Source: a virus. Taken from it: DNA of 55,555 nt. Positions 6,979 through 12,830 of the stretch are shown here, piece after piece. The stretch's first letter is position 1, and every line of letters begins with the position of its first letter. Made by a program: the position numbers and the translations under genes. The notes beneath the pieces were generated by a model. That model was not told where the DNA came from and searched no databases. It was given only the letters and a program-made list of their open reading frames with translations. Where the stretch lies: IMG/VR virus record IMGVR_UViG_3300049489_001004, positions 1-55,555 of that record; one strand, written 5' to 3'.

Positions 6979-7154
6979 GTTTTCGTTAAACGGTGGGCTT
7001 AGAAGCAGCCATCCGATAATGAGTGGAGCAGTCCTGAGGGTTGGCTTTGGCTGGCCCGAAGGGGTAGATTAATATCTACTAAGGTAGAGCTATGAGACAC
7101 ACTACCTCATCTCCTTTTTAGGGGCCTTAGGCGTAATAGCACATTAACGAAAAC
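6979..7154 (+). ncRNA. Mimic of the 23S rRNA L11-binding GTPase-associated centre
   Basis: GGCTTAGAAGCAGCCATC (6996-7013) equals E. coli 23S bases 1062-1079, including A1067. GCGTAATAGC (7131-7140) equals 1091-1100, including A1095. Below the first hairpin, pairs 1057-1081 and 1058-1080 become C-G and G-C by compensating change, and the unusual 1060·1078 U·U is kept. An 11 bp stem (6979-6989 / 7144-7154) replaces the rRNA closing helix. The short 1082-1090 linker is replaced by about 115 bases with their own hairpins (GTAGAT/ATCTAC, GGTAG/CTACC, CCC/GGG). In the ribosome this domain binds L11 and contacts GTPase factors, RelA and thiostrepton. What it binds here is inference. Confidence 0.8.
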
Positions 7155-7159
7155 AATCC

Positions 7160-7237
7160 TCTTCCGATGTGAAGATTGGGGTTACTTCATTTTTTGGTAA
7201 TGTAACCGTAAACCTCAATCGATTTGTTCTCGGAAGA
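7160..7237 (+). ncRNA. Y RNA-like unit 6, short form
   Basis: Closing stem TCTTCCGA / TCGGAAGA (8 bp). The inner stem GATTGGGGTT / AACCTCAATC is 10 bp with one wobble. The 5' motif is GATGTGAAG...GGTTACTTC and the 3' motif GATTTGTTCTC. There is only a small apical hairpin and no tRNA module. This minimal form keeps just the presumed Ro60-binding stem. Confidence 0.8.
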
Positions 7238-7242
7238 ACCAT

Positions 7243-7362
7243 GCAGGTGTGCTACCTCGATCGAAGAGGAGGAGCTACGAAGCAGGAAAACGATGTTTAA
7301 GCGTTGTATACGGCGCTTTTTCGATCAGCCTGTGAAGTGTGAGTTCGATCCTCACGGCCTGC
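7243..7362 (+). ncRNA. tRNA-like structured RNA, unassigned
   Basis: GCAGG (7243-7247) pairs with CCTGC (7358-7362). Just inside the 3' side is a perfect T arm GTGAG-TTCGATC-CTCAC (7339-7355). The middle has an 11 bp stem (7259-7269 / 7316-7326) and a hairpin AAGCGTT-GTATAC-GGCGCTT with a self-complementary loop. No normal D arm or 7-base anticodon loop could be placed. It is about 120 bases long, longer than any tRNA. It could be a degenerate or interrupted tRNA gene or another mimic. Confidence 0.5.
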
Positions 7363-7368
7363 GCGAAA

Positions 7369-7448
7369 GGTACTGATGCGATACACAGAGTTACTTCATT
7401 AATTTTCACTTAATCAAAAAAAACTTTGTGTGCTTGGTTCTCAGTGCT
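7369..7448 (+). ncRNA. Y RNA-like unit 7, short form
   Basis: Closing stem GGTACTGA / TCAGTGCT (8 bp with wobbles). The inner stem ACACAGAGTT / AACTTTGTGT is 10 bp. The 5' motif is GATGCGAT...GAGTTACTTC and the 3' motif GCTTGGTTCTC. The apical part is A/T-rich and has no tRNA module. Confidence 0.8.
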
Positions 7449-7456
7449 ACTTTTTA

Positions 7457-7531
7457 ACTTGTGATGCGTAGACTAGAGTTACTTCATAATTGAAATTTAT
7501 AAAAGCCTTTAGTCGCTTGGTTCTCACAAGT
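7457..7531 (+). ncRNA. Y RNA-like unit 8, short form
   Basis: Perfect closing stem ACTTGTGA / TCACAAGT. The inner stem GACTAGAG / CTTTAGTC is 8 bp with one wobble. The 5' motif is GATGCGTAGACTAGAGTTAC and the 3' motif CGCTTGGTTCTC. It is the last and shortest unit, ending 30 bases before the Ro60 start codon, so array and gene may share a transcript. Confidence 0.8.
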
Positions 7532-7561
7532 ATTCTTATTAACAAATAGAGAAAAGAGAAA

Positions 7562-9097
7562 ATGATGGCGCATTTCGCCCAGAACGCACAGCAGGCAAAG
7601 CCTGTTGGCGTCACTCAGACGACTACTGCAGCAGTCACCCACGAAGGTGGCCTAGGTTATAGTCTTGATGCTAAGACAGAGCTTTACACTCTTTCGGTGT
7701 CTTCATTCCATGGTCAGAACTCTTATTATGAGTCTGGCGAAAGTCGAGAAGATCGATTTGCTAAGCTTGTTCAGCAAGTGACGAAGGAAGATCCTGATTG
7801 GGTACGAGCTTTTATTCCTTGGCTGCGAAATGAAGCCAACATTAGAAGCAATTCTATTGCTGCAGCTTGCGAATATGTTGCAGCTGGTGGTCCTAACGGT
7901 AGAGCTGTTATTGACAGTTGTATCGTTCGAGCCGATGAACCCGCTGAGATTTTTGGCTATTGGGTGTCTCGTTATGGCCGTAAGTTTCCTGCCCCAGTCA
8001 AGAGAGGCCTCGCAGACGCCGCTCAGAGGCTGTATAACGAGCGCAATGCCCTAAAGTGGGACCAGAATGGCTCGAACGTACGTATGGGCGATATTATCGC
8101 TATGACGCACCCTAAGCCTGTTGGGAACTGGCAGGGCGATCTTTTCACTTATCTGATGGATGTTCGCCACCGCCGTGATAATCCTCGTGGGTTGGAATCT
8201 CTTCCTCTGATTACCAATGTTCTCAATTGGCGTCAGGCTGCTCTTAAGGGAGAGATCAACTATGAACTTCCTGAAGGCGTAACTTGGGAAGCATTATCTT
8301 CTCTCACTAAGATGGATAAGGCTGCCTGGGAAGCCGTTATTCCTCAGATGGGATACATGGCTTTAATTCGCAATCTTCGGAATTTCGAAGAAGCGGGTAT
8401 CAGTAAGTCGATGGTTGACTTTGTCAATGCCAAGATTGCTGACCCAGAAGAAGTTGCGAAGTCACGTCAGCTTCCCATGCGCTTTTGGTCTTCTTACGCT
8501 AACAGCGGAAGTCTCAAGTATGCTCAAGCCCTTGAAGAGGCAATGAATCTTTCTCTGAATAGCATTCCTCATTTCAATGGTAGAACTCTTGTAATGGTAG
8601 ATACTTCAGGCTCAATGATGGGTAGCTATTCTAACAAGGGCACCGTTAGTCCTGTTCAGCAGGCAGCGATCTTTGGTTCTGCTGTTGCCGCGGCTTCTGA
8701 CAACAGCACTGTTGCTATTTATGCTTCAAGTGTTGCTGTTGTTCAGCCTTCGACTTCGGTTCTTCGTACAACAGATACCATTATCAAGTCGGTAGGTAGT
8801 GTGGGCCACGGCACCAATACCTGGCCATCGGTATTACAGATGTGGAATGAGCACGGACCATTCGATCGCGTATTAGTGTTTACTGACATGCAGGATCACC
8901 CCTCAGCTGTCAGCCATAAAAACATTCCGAAGAACGTTCCTATTTACGTTTGGGACTTGGCAGGACATAAGACTGCTAATATCGAGCTCGGCTCCGGCCG
9001 GTATCTATTTGGTGGATTAAGCGACCAAAGCTTCAAGAGCCTTAAGCTTGTCGAGGACTATCAGCCTGGAGTTTGGCCTTGGGCTATTTCGGCCTGA
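7562..9097 (+). CDS. rsr: Ro60 / Rsr ortholog, TROVE-domain protein (511 aa)
   Basis: Full-length TROVE protein: HEAT-like repeats over about residues 15-320 with the typical EDPDWVRAFIPWLRNEANIRS start. A C-terminal VWA-like domain has a MIDAS motif VDTSGSMMG (about 347-355) and a later TDMQD. The family forms a ring that binds Y RNAs on its outer face and the 3' ends of misfolded RNAs in its hole. Eight Y RNA-like units directly upstream confirm the assignment. Codon use here is richer in G/C than in neighbouring small genes, which suggests high expression. The start is ATG 7562 (a second ATG follows at 7565) after AGAGAAAAGAGAAA. Confidence 0.95.
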   Translation: MMAHFAQNAQQAKPVGVTQTTTAAVTHEGGLGYSLDAKTELYTLSVSSFHGQNSYYESGESREDRFAKLVQQVTKEDPDWVRAFIPWLRNEANIRSNSIAAACEYVAAGGPNGRAVIDSCIVRADEPAEIFGYWVSRYGRKFPAPVKRGLADAAQRLYNERNALKWDQNGSNVRMGDIIAMTHPKPVGNWQGDLFTYLMDVRHRRDNPRGLESLPLITNVLNWRQAALKGEINYELPEGVTWEALSSLTKMDKAAWEAVIPQMGYMALIRNLRNFEEAGISKSMVDFVNAKIADPEEVAKSRQLPMRFWSSYANSGSLKYAQALEEAMNLSLNSIPHFNGRTLVMVDTSGSMMGSYSNKGTVSPVQQAAIFGSAVAAASDNSTVAIYASSVAVVQPSTSVLRTTDTIIKSVGSVGHGTNTWPSVLQMWNEHGPFDRVLVFTDMQDHPSAVSHKNIPKNVPIYVWDLAGHKTANIELGSGRYLFGGLSDQSFKSLKLVEDYQPGVWPWAISA

Positions 9098-9105
9098 TTA
9101 AAGCT

Positions 9106-9159
9106 TGGTTCAAGCTCAAGTTAGATAAATATAGAAATAAGTGACTTGAGCTTGAACCA
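9106..9159 (+). promoter_or_regulatory. 15 bp inverted repeat reaching the next start codon
   Basis: GGTTCAAGCTCAAG (9107-9120) pairs perfectly with CTTGAGCTTGAACC (9145-9158), and one more T-A pair includes the A of the ATG at 9159. The 24-base loop is A/T-rich. No T run follows, so it is a poor terminator. In RNA it would hide the start region of the following gene, and in DNA it could be an operator. Confidence 0.6.
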
Positions 9160-9368
9160 TGGCTGAACTGTCTTTTATGCAGTATATGCCACCACAAGAA
9201 ATGTGGATTGTGGTAAATGGCACGAAAACTAGATATTATCGTACATACGAACGGTATGCCAAATGGGTAAGTAATAGACACTCCCGAATTCAAGAAGTTT
9301 GGTATTGTGATTTTACAAAAACCCAGCCCCATTGGGTTAAGTTGCCGGTTACATCATGGCCGACATGA
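9159..9368 (+). CDS. Hypothetical protein (69 aa)
   Basis: Small basic, aromatic-rich protein (Trp, Tyr and Arg are frequent). No family is recognised. Its start lies at the foot of the hairpin 9106-9159, and no clear Shine-Dalgarno sequence exists outside that stem. The 3' end overlaps the next gene by 13 bases. Confidence 0.55.
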   Translation: MAELSFMQYMPPQEMWIVVNGTKTRYYRTYERYAKWVSNRHSRIQEVWYCDFTKTQPHWVKLPVTSWPT

Positions 9369-9595
9369 TGAATAAGTATACTGTAGGGGTGAGAAACACC
9401 TTTGAGGCAACTGATCCCGAAGATGCAGTTCAACAAATGATTGAATGGCTTTTGGAGAATGCTCAATCTGCAGGATATAATGTATACCCAACGAGCGGTG
9501 GAACGTATATGTTTATTGATGCAAATAAGATATGGGGAAATGCTTCAGACGCAACTATAGACGCCACGTCTAATATTAATGACGCAATGATGTAA
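9356..9595 (+). CDS. Hypothetical protein (79 aa)
   Basis: The N-terminal MNKYTVGVRNTFEATDPEDA pattern (after MADM) is like small phage proteins with the segment 'Y-x-V-x-V-x-x-T-x-E-A-x-D-P-x-D-A'. Their role is unknown. It overlaps the preceding gene, so coupled translation is likely. Confidence 0.6.
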   Translation: MADMMNKYTVGVRNTFEATDPEDAVQQMIEWLLENAQSAGYNVYPTSGGTYMFIDANKIWGNASDATIDATSNINDAMM

Positions 9596-9604
9596 AGACT
9601 ATTT

Positions 9605-9904
9605 ATGTTTGAATATAGATTATCGATTGATCCATCTGTATCTGAAAAAATTTATTCCGAAGATGATTTAAAGCCAATAATACATGACTTTTTAAGTGTA
9701 GCATTCCATCAAAATCATGTCGAACCTAGTACAGTATCTGATACTACGGTTGTGATCAGAAAACTCAAAACCGAGATGGTTTCTGAGTTTTTACACATTG
9801 TAATTTATGTGAGTTTTTCTGTTAATCAACTCTGGTATACAGCCAGACGTGGTGATGTAGTTTTGCAAAAAAATCAAATCTGTTTAGAAGAAATTTGTTA
9901 TTAA
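9605..9904 (+). CDS. Hypothetical protein (99 aa)
   Basis: Alpha/beta-type small protein with no membrane segment and no recognised motif. It is separated by 9 bases from the previous gene and by 4 from the next, so it belongs to the same unit. Confidence 0.55.
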   Translation: MFEYRLSIDPSVSEKIYSEDDLKPIIHDFLSVAFHQNHVEPSTVSDTTVVIRKLKTEMVSEFLHIVIYVSFSVNQLWYTARRGDVVLQKNQICLEEICY

Positions 9905-9908
9905 TATA

Positions 9909-10382
9909 ATGGGCTGCGATATTCATAGTTTTCCAGAATATATTATTGATAATACTGACCCATCGGGATCCGCAATCTATGCTTCTTTAGGTGGACCTCC
10001 TGTTAGTTATTTTCAGTTAATTTTTGATTTCACTGCTTATGGCTGGGTAGAAGATTGTTCTCATACCGGAAAATGGCCAATGAACAGAAATTATGATTTT
10101 TTTGCAAAATTGGCTGATGTCCGCAACTATGATAAGGTAACTCCTCTTTGTTCGGGAAGAGGTTTACCTATTAGTGCTTGCGAATCAACCCGCGAAGAAA
10201 TAAGCATGGATTTTGATTACCATAGTGTTACGTGGGCTAGTTTAGAAGAATTGCTTAACATAGAATTATTGGCTTGTGGCGGGCCAAATTATCACTTTTA
10301 TTTAGTCTATCTGACACAAACAGCTATAAACCTAAATATAGATCCGTTTAATATTAGAGTTATTTTTGCTTTTGATAATTAA
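9909..10382 (+). CDS. MGCDIH-family phage protein (157 aa)
   Basis: Begins MGCDIHSFPEY and contains RNYDFFAKLADVRNY (about residues 58-72) and a GRGLPISA segment, followed by SVTWASLEELL. This arrangement is a common phage family of unknown function, usually starting MGCDIHxxxE. The conserved Cys/Asp/His near the N-terminus may form a metal or catalytic site. An AT-rich non-coding stretch follows. Confidence 0.75.
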   Translation: MGCDIHSFPEYIIDNTDPSGSAIYASLGGPPVSYFQLIFDFTAYGWVEDCSHTGKWPMNRNYDFFAKLADVRNYDKVTPLCSGRGLPISACESTREEISMDFDYHSVTWASLEELLNIELLACGGPNYHFYLVYLTQTAINLNIDPFNIRVIFAFDN

Positions 10383-10491
10383 AATCCTATAGGGCCTTTT
10401 TTTTGGGAAAAAATTTTTTGGCGTTTTACGATTTTCTTGAAAAAATCCAAAATCTGAAAAAAATAAATTTTTATTGACCAGAAAGTTATTA
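10383..10491 (+). other. AT-rich intergenic stretch with possible weak terminator
   Basis: A short CCTATAGG palindrome (10386-10393) is followed by a run of eight T's, which could act as a weak terminator for the preceding gene. The rest is almost pure A/T up to the next ATG. No promoter could be fixed with confidence. Confidence 0.35.
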
Positions 10492-10899
10492 ATGTTTGAC
10501 GACACTGTAGTAGAACGTAAAGTTATTGGTCACGTAGACGTAGATTCCGGTCAGGTTATGATTATAGATCCTTGTTATGTCTTGCCTGACGAACGTAAGT
10601 CAATGCCAGAATACACCCAAGAACCCTCAGCCGTTGCAAATGAAAAAGCAACTATTGTAGAGGGTGAAGAAACAAGTGTTTATTTAAGGGCTTCAGATAA
10701 GTCAGCTTATGCCAATTATGATAACTATTCTGGTAAGGGTGACTGTTTTGGGGAATGGGGCGGCGGCGTGATTTCCTTGACCCTATACGGAGATGGTACC
10801 TATCCTGTTACTGCAGAGTTAAACAAGGACAATAGAGTCGTAAGGCTTATAGTAGATTTTGGCTTTGCCGACGAAAAAGACGAAGAAGAACTTTTCTAA
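10492..10899 (+). CDS. Conserved phage hypothetical with DPCY motif (135 aa)
   Basis: Start chosen at ATG 10492; a TTG at 10474 would add six residues. VDVDSGQVMIIDPCYVLPDE (about residues 16-35) is a signature seen in small phage and bacterial proteins of unknown function. Later segments are Gly-rich (GDCFGEWGGGVISLTLYGDG), suggesting a beta-sheet protein. No catalytic assignment is possible. Confidence 0.7.
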   Translation: MFDDTVVERKVIGHVDVDSGQVMIIDPCYVLPDERKSMPEYTQEPSAVANEKATIVEGEETSVYLRASDKSAYANYDNYSGKGDCFGEWGGGVISLTLYGDGTYPVTAELNKDNRVVRLIVDFGFADEKDEEELF

Positions 10900-10924
10900 C
10901 AGAATCTAAAGAAAGAGCAATCAA

Positions 10925-11236
10925 ATGAGCGATAATACAGATAATTTTACCAACACAGATAACAATACGAACAAGGTTCAAATAGGCGATAAGGTTAAAG
11001 ACGTTGTAACGGGAGCCGAAGGTGTTGTCGCGAGCTACACAAAGCACCTTACTGGTTGCGATACAGTTACTCTAGAGCTTGGAATTACCCCCGAAGGTAA
11101 GATGCCATTGATAGCCTTAGACGTAACAAGAATAGAAGTAACACATAAGGGTTTTATGAGCAAGGATAAGCTTCCAGGCTTTCAAAACCCACATAAGGAT
11201 GTTTTTGAAGGTAAGGCTGTCCCAGCAGCAGGGTAA
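10925..11236 (+). CDS. Hypothetical protein with KOW-like segment (103 aa)
   Basis: After an Asn/Thr-rich N-terminus, IGDKVKDVVTGAEGVVASYT (about residues 20-39) matches the small beta-barrel pattern 'G-D-x-V-x-D-x-x-T-G-x-x-G-x-V' found in many phage proteins of this size. The function is not known; the barrel may bind nucleic acid or protein. It is followed by the tRNA cluster. Confidence 0.65.
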   Translation: MSDNTDNFTNTDNNTNKVQIGDKVKDVVTGAEGVVASYTKHLTGCDTVTLELGITPEGKMPLIALDVTRIEVTHKGFMSKDKLPGFQNPHKDVFEGKAVPAAG

Positions 11237-11243
11237 TAAAATT

Positions 11244-11349
11244 GGACACGGAACATCGGTGAGTCAACTGCGTTCGATTCGCAGTGTGGTGCATGGATGC
11301 TAAGTAAAGGGTCGCCCCCGCTCAATCGGTTCGAATCCGATCGTGTCCA
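11244..11349 (+). tRNA. tRNA-Ser(CGA)-like, with enlarged variable arm
   Basis: Acceptor GGACACG / CGTGTCC is perfect, and the T arm ATCGG-TTCGAAT-CCGAT is canonical. CTGCG-TTCGATT-CGCAG forms a 5 bp stem with a 7-base loop whose middle triplet is CGA (Ser). The D arm is short (it contains CGGTGA). The variable region between anticodon and T arm is about 39 bases, far longer than in ordinary class II tRNAs, with small hairpins GCAT/ATGC and GGG/CCC. It may be a serine tRNA with an insertion, or a non-decoding relative. Confidence 0.6.
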
Positions 11350-11351
11350 CT

Positions 11352-11424
11352 GTGGACGTAGCTCAATTGGTAGAGCGCCAGGTTGTGATCCTGGTGGTTG
11401 CGAGTTCAAGTCTCGTCGTTCACC
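11352..11424 (+). tRNA. tRNA-His(GTG)
   Basis: Cloverleaf GTGGACG, TA, D arm GCTC/GAGC, anticodon CCAGG-TTGTGAT-CCTGG, T arm GCGAG/CTCGT, acceptor CGTTCAC, with discriminator C73 as in other bacterial tRNA-His. The extra G at -1 is not encoded (a T is there), so it would have to be added after transcription or be lacking. The gene starts 2 bases after the preceding tRNA-like gene. Confidence 0.88.
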
Positions 11425-11435
11425 GAATGGGGCGT

Positions 11436-11759
11436 CTATTGGTACGACAGCCCTAGCTCCTTCCGGCGTTTACGGTTGGCAGCTTTAGCGACACGCCTCG
11501 CTCCAACGCAGCTATCACAGCGACATCCAAACTTGGAGTACATGGTGTCCGTACCGTGGTCAACGAAAGACCTACGCCACTCGGCGGTCTCCTGGAGATG
11601 GCACTCGTGACATAAGACCTGGCATTTAGCCAGCTCTTCCTCCCTTCGTTGGGGGCTCCACGACCACACGTTGTGCGATACCTTGAGCGCCGGATCCATG
11701 TGATCGACCTCAAGACGGTCGGAGGATCCACACCTGTGGCAAGGCCCGTGCTCCTCCAA
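11436..11759 (-). CDS. HNH endonuclease, GC-rich insertion (107 aa)
   Basis: CHRCGSS and LEVDHMDPA near the N-terminus and CQVLCHECH about 25 residues later form a zinc-stabilised HNH domain. A basic tail (RRVAKAANRKRRKE) follows. The only usable start is TTG at 11759. The frame stays open upstream for 17 codons (reading ...RERLARIRAAW) without ATG or GTG until a TAA, so the natural start may have been lost. Base composition is near 58% GC against about 40% around it, and it lies antisense among tRNA genes. This looks like a recently acquired free-standing homing-type endonuclease. Confidence 0.75.
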   Translation of the reverse strand: MEEHGPCHRCGSSDRLEVDHMDPALKVSHNVWSWSPQRREEELAKCQVLCHECHLQETAEWRRSFVDHGTDTMYSKFGCRCDSCVGARRVAKAANRKRRKELGLSYQ

Positions 11760-11886
11760 CCAGGCTGCACGGATTCTCGCTAGGCGCTCTCGTTGGTAGC
11801 GTCGTTGTTGTTATGGATCCGAATAAGGCATGAGGTATAGTATAGCACGTCACCCGACTTTATAAATCTAGTTTAAAGTAGAAAAT
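11760..11886. other. Edge of the GC-rich insertion
   Basis: GC-rich up to about 11830 (in-frame upstream extension of the HNH gene), then abruptly AT-rich with GGTATAGTATAGCACG. The change marks the right border of the inserted endonuclease segment. No gene is seen here apart from the open frame just described. Confidence 0.4.
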
Positions 11887-12006
11887 GTGAGAAATCTAAT
11901 TGGAAAATTAGGTCATAAAATCGCAGATTTTGACACACAATCAGGTCTGACTGGTAGATTTATGGAGTGGTGTTGGAAGATCGGATATCCAACAACTAAA
12001 CAATAG
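11887..12006 (+). CDS. Small hypothetical protein (39 aa)
   Basis: GTG start at 11887 and TAG stop at 12004-12006, directly abutting the tRNA-Phe gene. It reads MRNLIGKLGHKIADFDTQ and continues with a Trp-rich end (FMEWCWKIGYP). It is likely helical and amphipathic. Its coherent composition and AT-rich codon use favour a real small gene, but no family is known. Confidence 0.45.
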   Translation: MRNLIGKLGHKIADFDTQSGLTGRFMEWCWKIGYPTTKQ

Positions 12007-12079
12007 GGTTGTTTAGCTCAGTTGGTAGAGCATTGGCGTGAAGCCCCAAGGGTCGTAGGTTCGATTCCTACAGCAACCA
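12007..12079 (+). tRNA. tRNA-Phe(GAA)
   Basis: Acceptor GGTTGTT / AGCAACC (one G·T), D arm GCTC/GAGC with TTGGTA, anticodon loop GTGAAGC with anticodon GAA, and T arm GTAGG-TTCGATT-CCTAC. The closing pair of the anticodon stem is a C·C mismatch. Discriminator is A and CCA is not encoded. The preceding small ORF ends on the base before it. Confidence 0.85.
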
Positions 12080-12104
12080 CTAGAATAAATAGAAAGCTAT
12101 TTAA

Positions 12105-12386
12105 ATGGGCATACATTTAAGCTCAGAGCAATACACAGATATAATTTGTGCTATAGATTATATTCGTGATGTATTTCCCGCCGATGAATTGTTTGATAAA
12201 CTTGTTAAAGGTGGCCCAGTAGAGTTATATAATTACGACTCACATGGATTAAATACTCTTAATGAGTTTACAATTCAAGGTGATGACTTGGCCGGAGCAT
12301 GTTATCATCTTAATATTTTAATCCAAATTTTTGGAATAGAAAATGCGGTCAAATTTTCTACGGCCGCTGAATCCGCTGAAATATAA
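12105..12386 (+). CDS. Hypothetical protein (93 aa)
   Basis: Helical, acidic small protein with no recognised motif. It ends with TAATG, which supplies the next start codon, so the two genes are coupled. Confidence 0.6.
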   Translation: MGIHLSSEQYTDIICAIDYIRDVFPADELFDKLVKGGPVELYNYDSHGLNTLNEFTIQGDDLAGACYHLNILIQIFGIENAVKFSTAAESAEI

Positions 12387-12568
12387 TGGTAAGATATAGC
12401 CCACCAAAAAATATTAGTGATGAACTAATATGTATTTGGGTAATTGAAGACTTAGCTGAGATGAAAAGGGTACCAATTTCAGTATACCATATGTTATGTA
12501 CTGAAGCTTGGGTGCCAGGTTGGTTAGAGTGGTTTGAGCCGTTAAAATTAGAAGAAGTAATTTATTGA
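12386..12568 (+). CDS. Hypothetical protein (60 aa)
   Basis: Trp-rich small protein (WVIEDLAEMKRV, WVPGWLEWFEP). Start and stop overlap with the previous gene, and it ends 4 bases before the tRNA-Gly gene. Function unknown. Confidence 0.55.
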   Translation: MVRYSPPKNISDELICIWVIEDLAEMKRVPISVYHMLCTEAWVPGWLEWFEPLKLEEVIY

Positions 12569-12572
12569 TATT

Positions 12573-12646
12573 GCGTCATTGGTGTAGTGGTAACACCTCA
12601 CACTTCCAATGTGACATCACCAGTTCGAATCTGGTATGACGCTCCA
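12573..12646 (+). tRNA. tRNA-Gly(TCC)
   Basis: Perfect 7 bp acceptor GCGTCAT / ATGACGC, anticodon stem TCACA-CTTCCAA-TGTGA with anticodon TCC, T arm ACCAG-TTCGAAT-CTGGT, and discriminator T followed by an encoded CCA. The short D arm GTGTAGTGGTAACAC is typical for glycine tRNAs. Confidence 0.92.
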
Positions 12647-12647
12647 T

Positions 12648-12720
12648 TCCGGGATAGCTCAGCTGGCAGAGCAATTGACTGTTAATCAATGGGTCGCAGG
12701 TTCGAGCCCTGCTCCCGGAG
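12648..12720 (+). tRNA. tRNA-Asn(GTT)
   Basis: Perfect acceptor TCCGGGA / TCCCGGA, D arm GCTC/GAGC, anticodon arm ATTGA-CTGTTAA-TCAAT (GTT), T arm GCAGG-TTCGAGC-CCTGC, discriminator G. It begins 1 base after the CCA of tRNA-Gly, so the two must come from one precursor. Confidence 0.92.
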
Positions 12721-12722
12721 CC

Positions 12723-12766
12723 GCGGAGTCCTTGTGGTTGCAAACGTAAGGGTAGCTCCGCCACCA
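12723..12766 (+). ncRNA. tRNA minihelix-like RNA ending in CACCA
   Basis: GCGGAG (12723-12728) pairs with CTCCGC (12756-12761), and inside it CCTT pairs with AAGG, giving a helix of tRNA acceptor plus T-stem length. The 3' end continues as CACCA, a tRNA-like tail. There is no D or anticodon arm. It directly follows tRNA-Asn. It could be a truncated tRNA gene, a processing leftover, or a small mimic for CCA-recognising enzymes. Confidence 0.4.
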
Positions 12767-12774
12767 TTTAAATG

Positions 12775-12803
12775 TTGGATTATTAACATTTAATCAGTAT
12801 AAT
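12775..12803 (+). promoter_or_regulatory. Sigma70-like promoter for the Pth2-like operon
   Basis: TTGGAT (12775-12780), 17 bases, TATAAT (12798-12803). The start point would be near 12810, and a ribosome-binding GGAG at 12821 precedes the ATG at 12831. Together they mark the ATG at 12831, which is followed by an in-frame TAG, as the intended start. Confidence 0.75.
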
Positions 12804-12830
12804 ACTACTATGAATAATATGGAGAATAAA

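Noticed and set aside
6979-7154. Fragment of a real 23S rRNA gene
   Set aside because: Only two loops match. The closing helix and linker are unrelated to rRNA, and neighbouring rRNA helices are absent.
6188-7531. CRISPR-like array
   Set aside because: The repeated motifs are split into two halves that close a stem, and the spacing varies from 75 to 138 bases. There are no identical direct repeats with unique spacers and no cas genes.
7830-8054. 74-residue plus-strand ORF inside Ro60
   Set aside because: No ribosome-binding site, out of frame in a conserved gene, and sequence of low coherence.
11297-11488. 63-residue plus-strand ORF
   Set aside because: Covers tRNA-Ser and tRNA-His; translation such as GRSSIGRAPGC is a known tRNA shadow.
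11453-11770. 105-residue minus-strand ORF over the HNH gene
   Set aside because: The other frame has the clear CxxC and HNH motifs. This one is a shadow caused by the high GC content.
12576-12767. 63-residue minus-strand ORF
   Set aside because: It is the antisense of tRNA-Gly and tRNA-Asn (text like GSGSRARTCDPL is typical of such artefacts).
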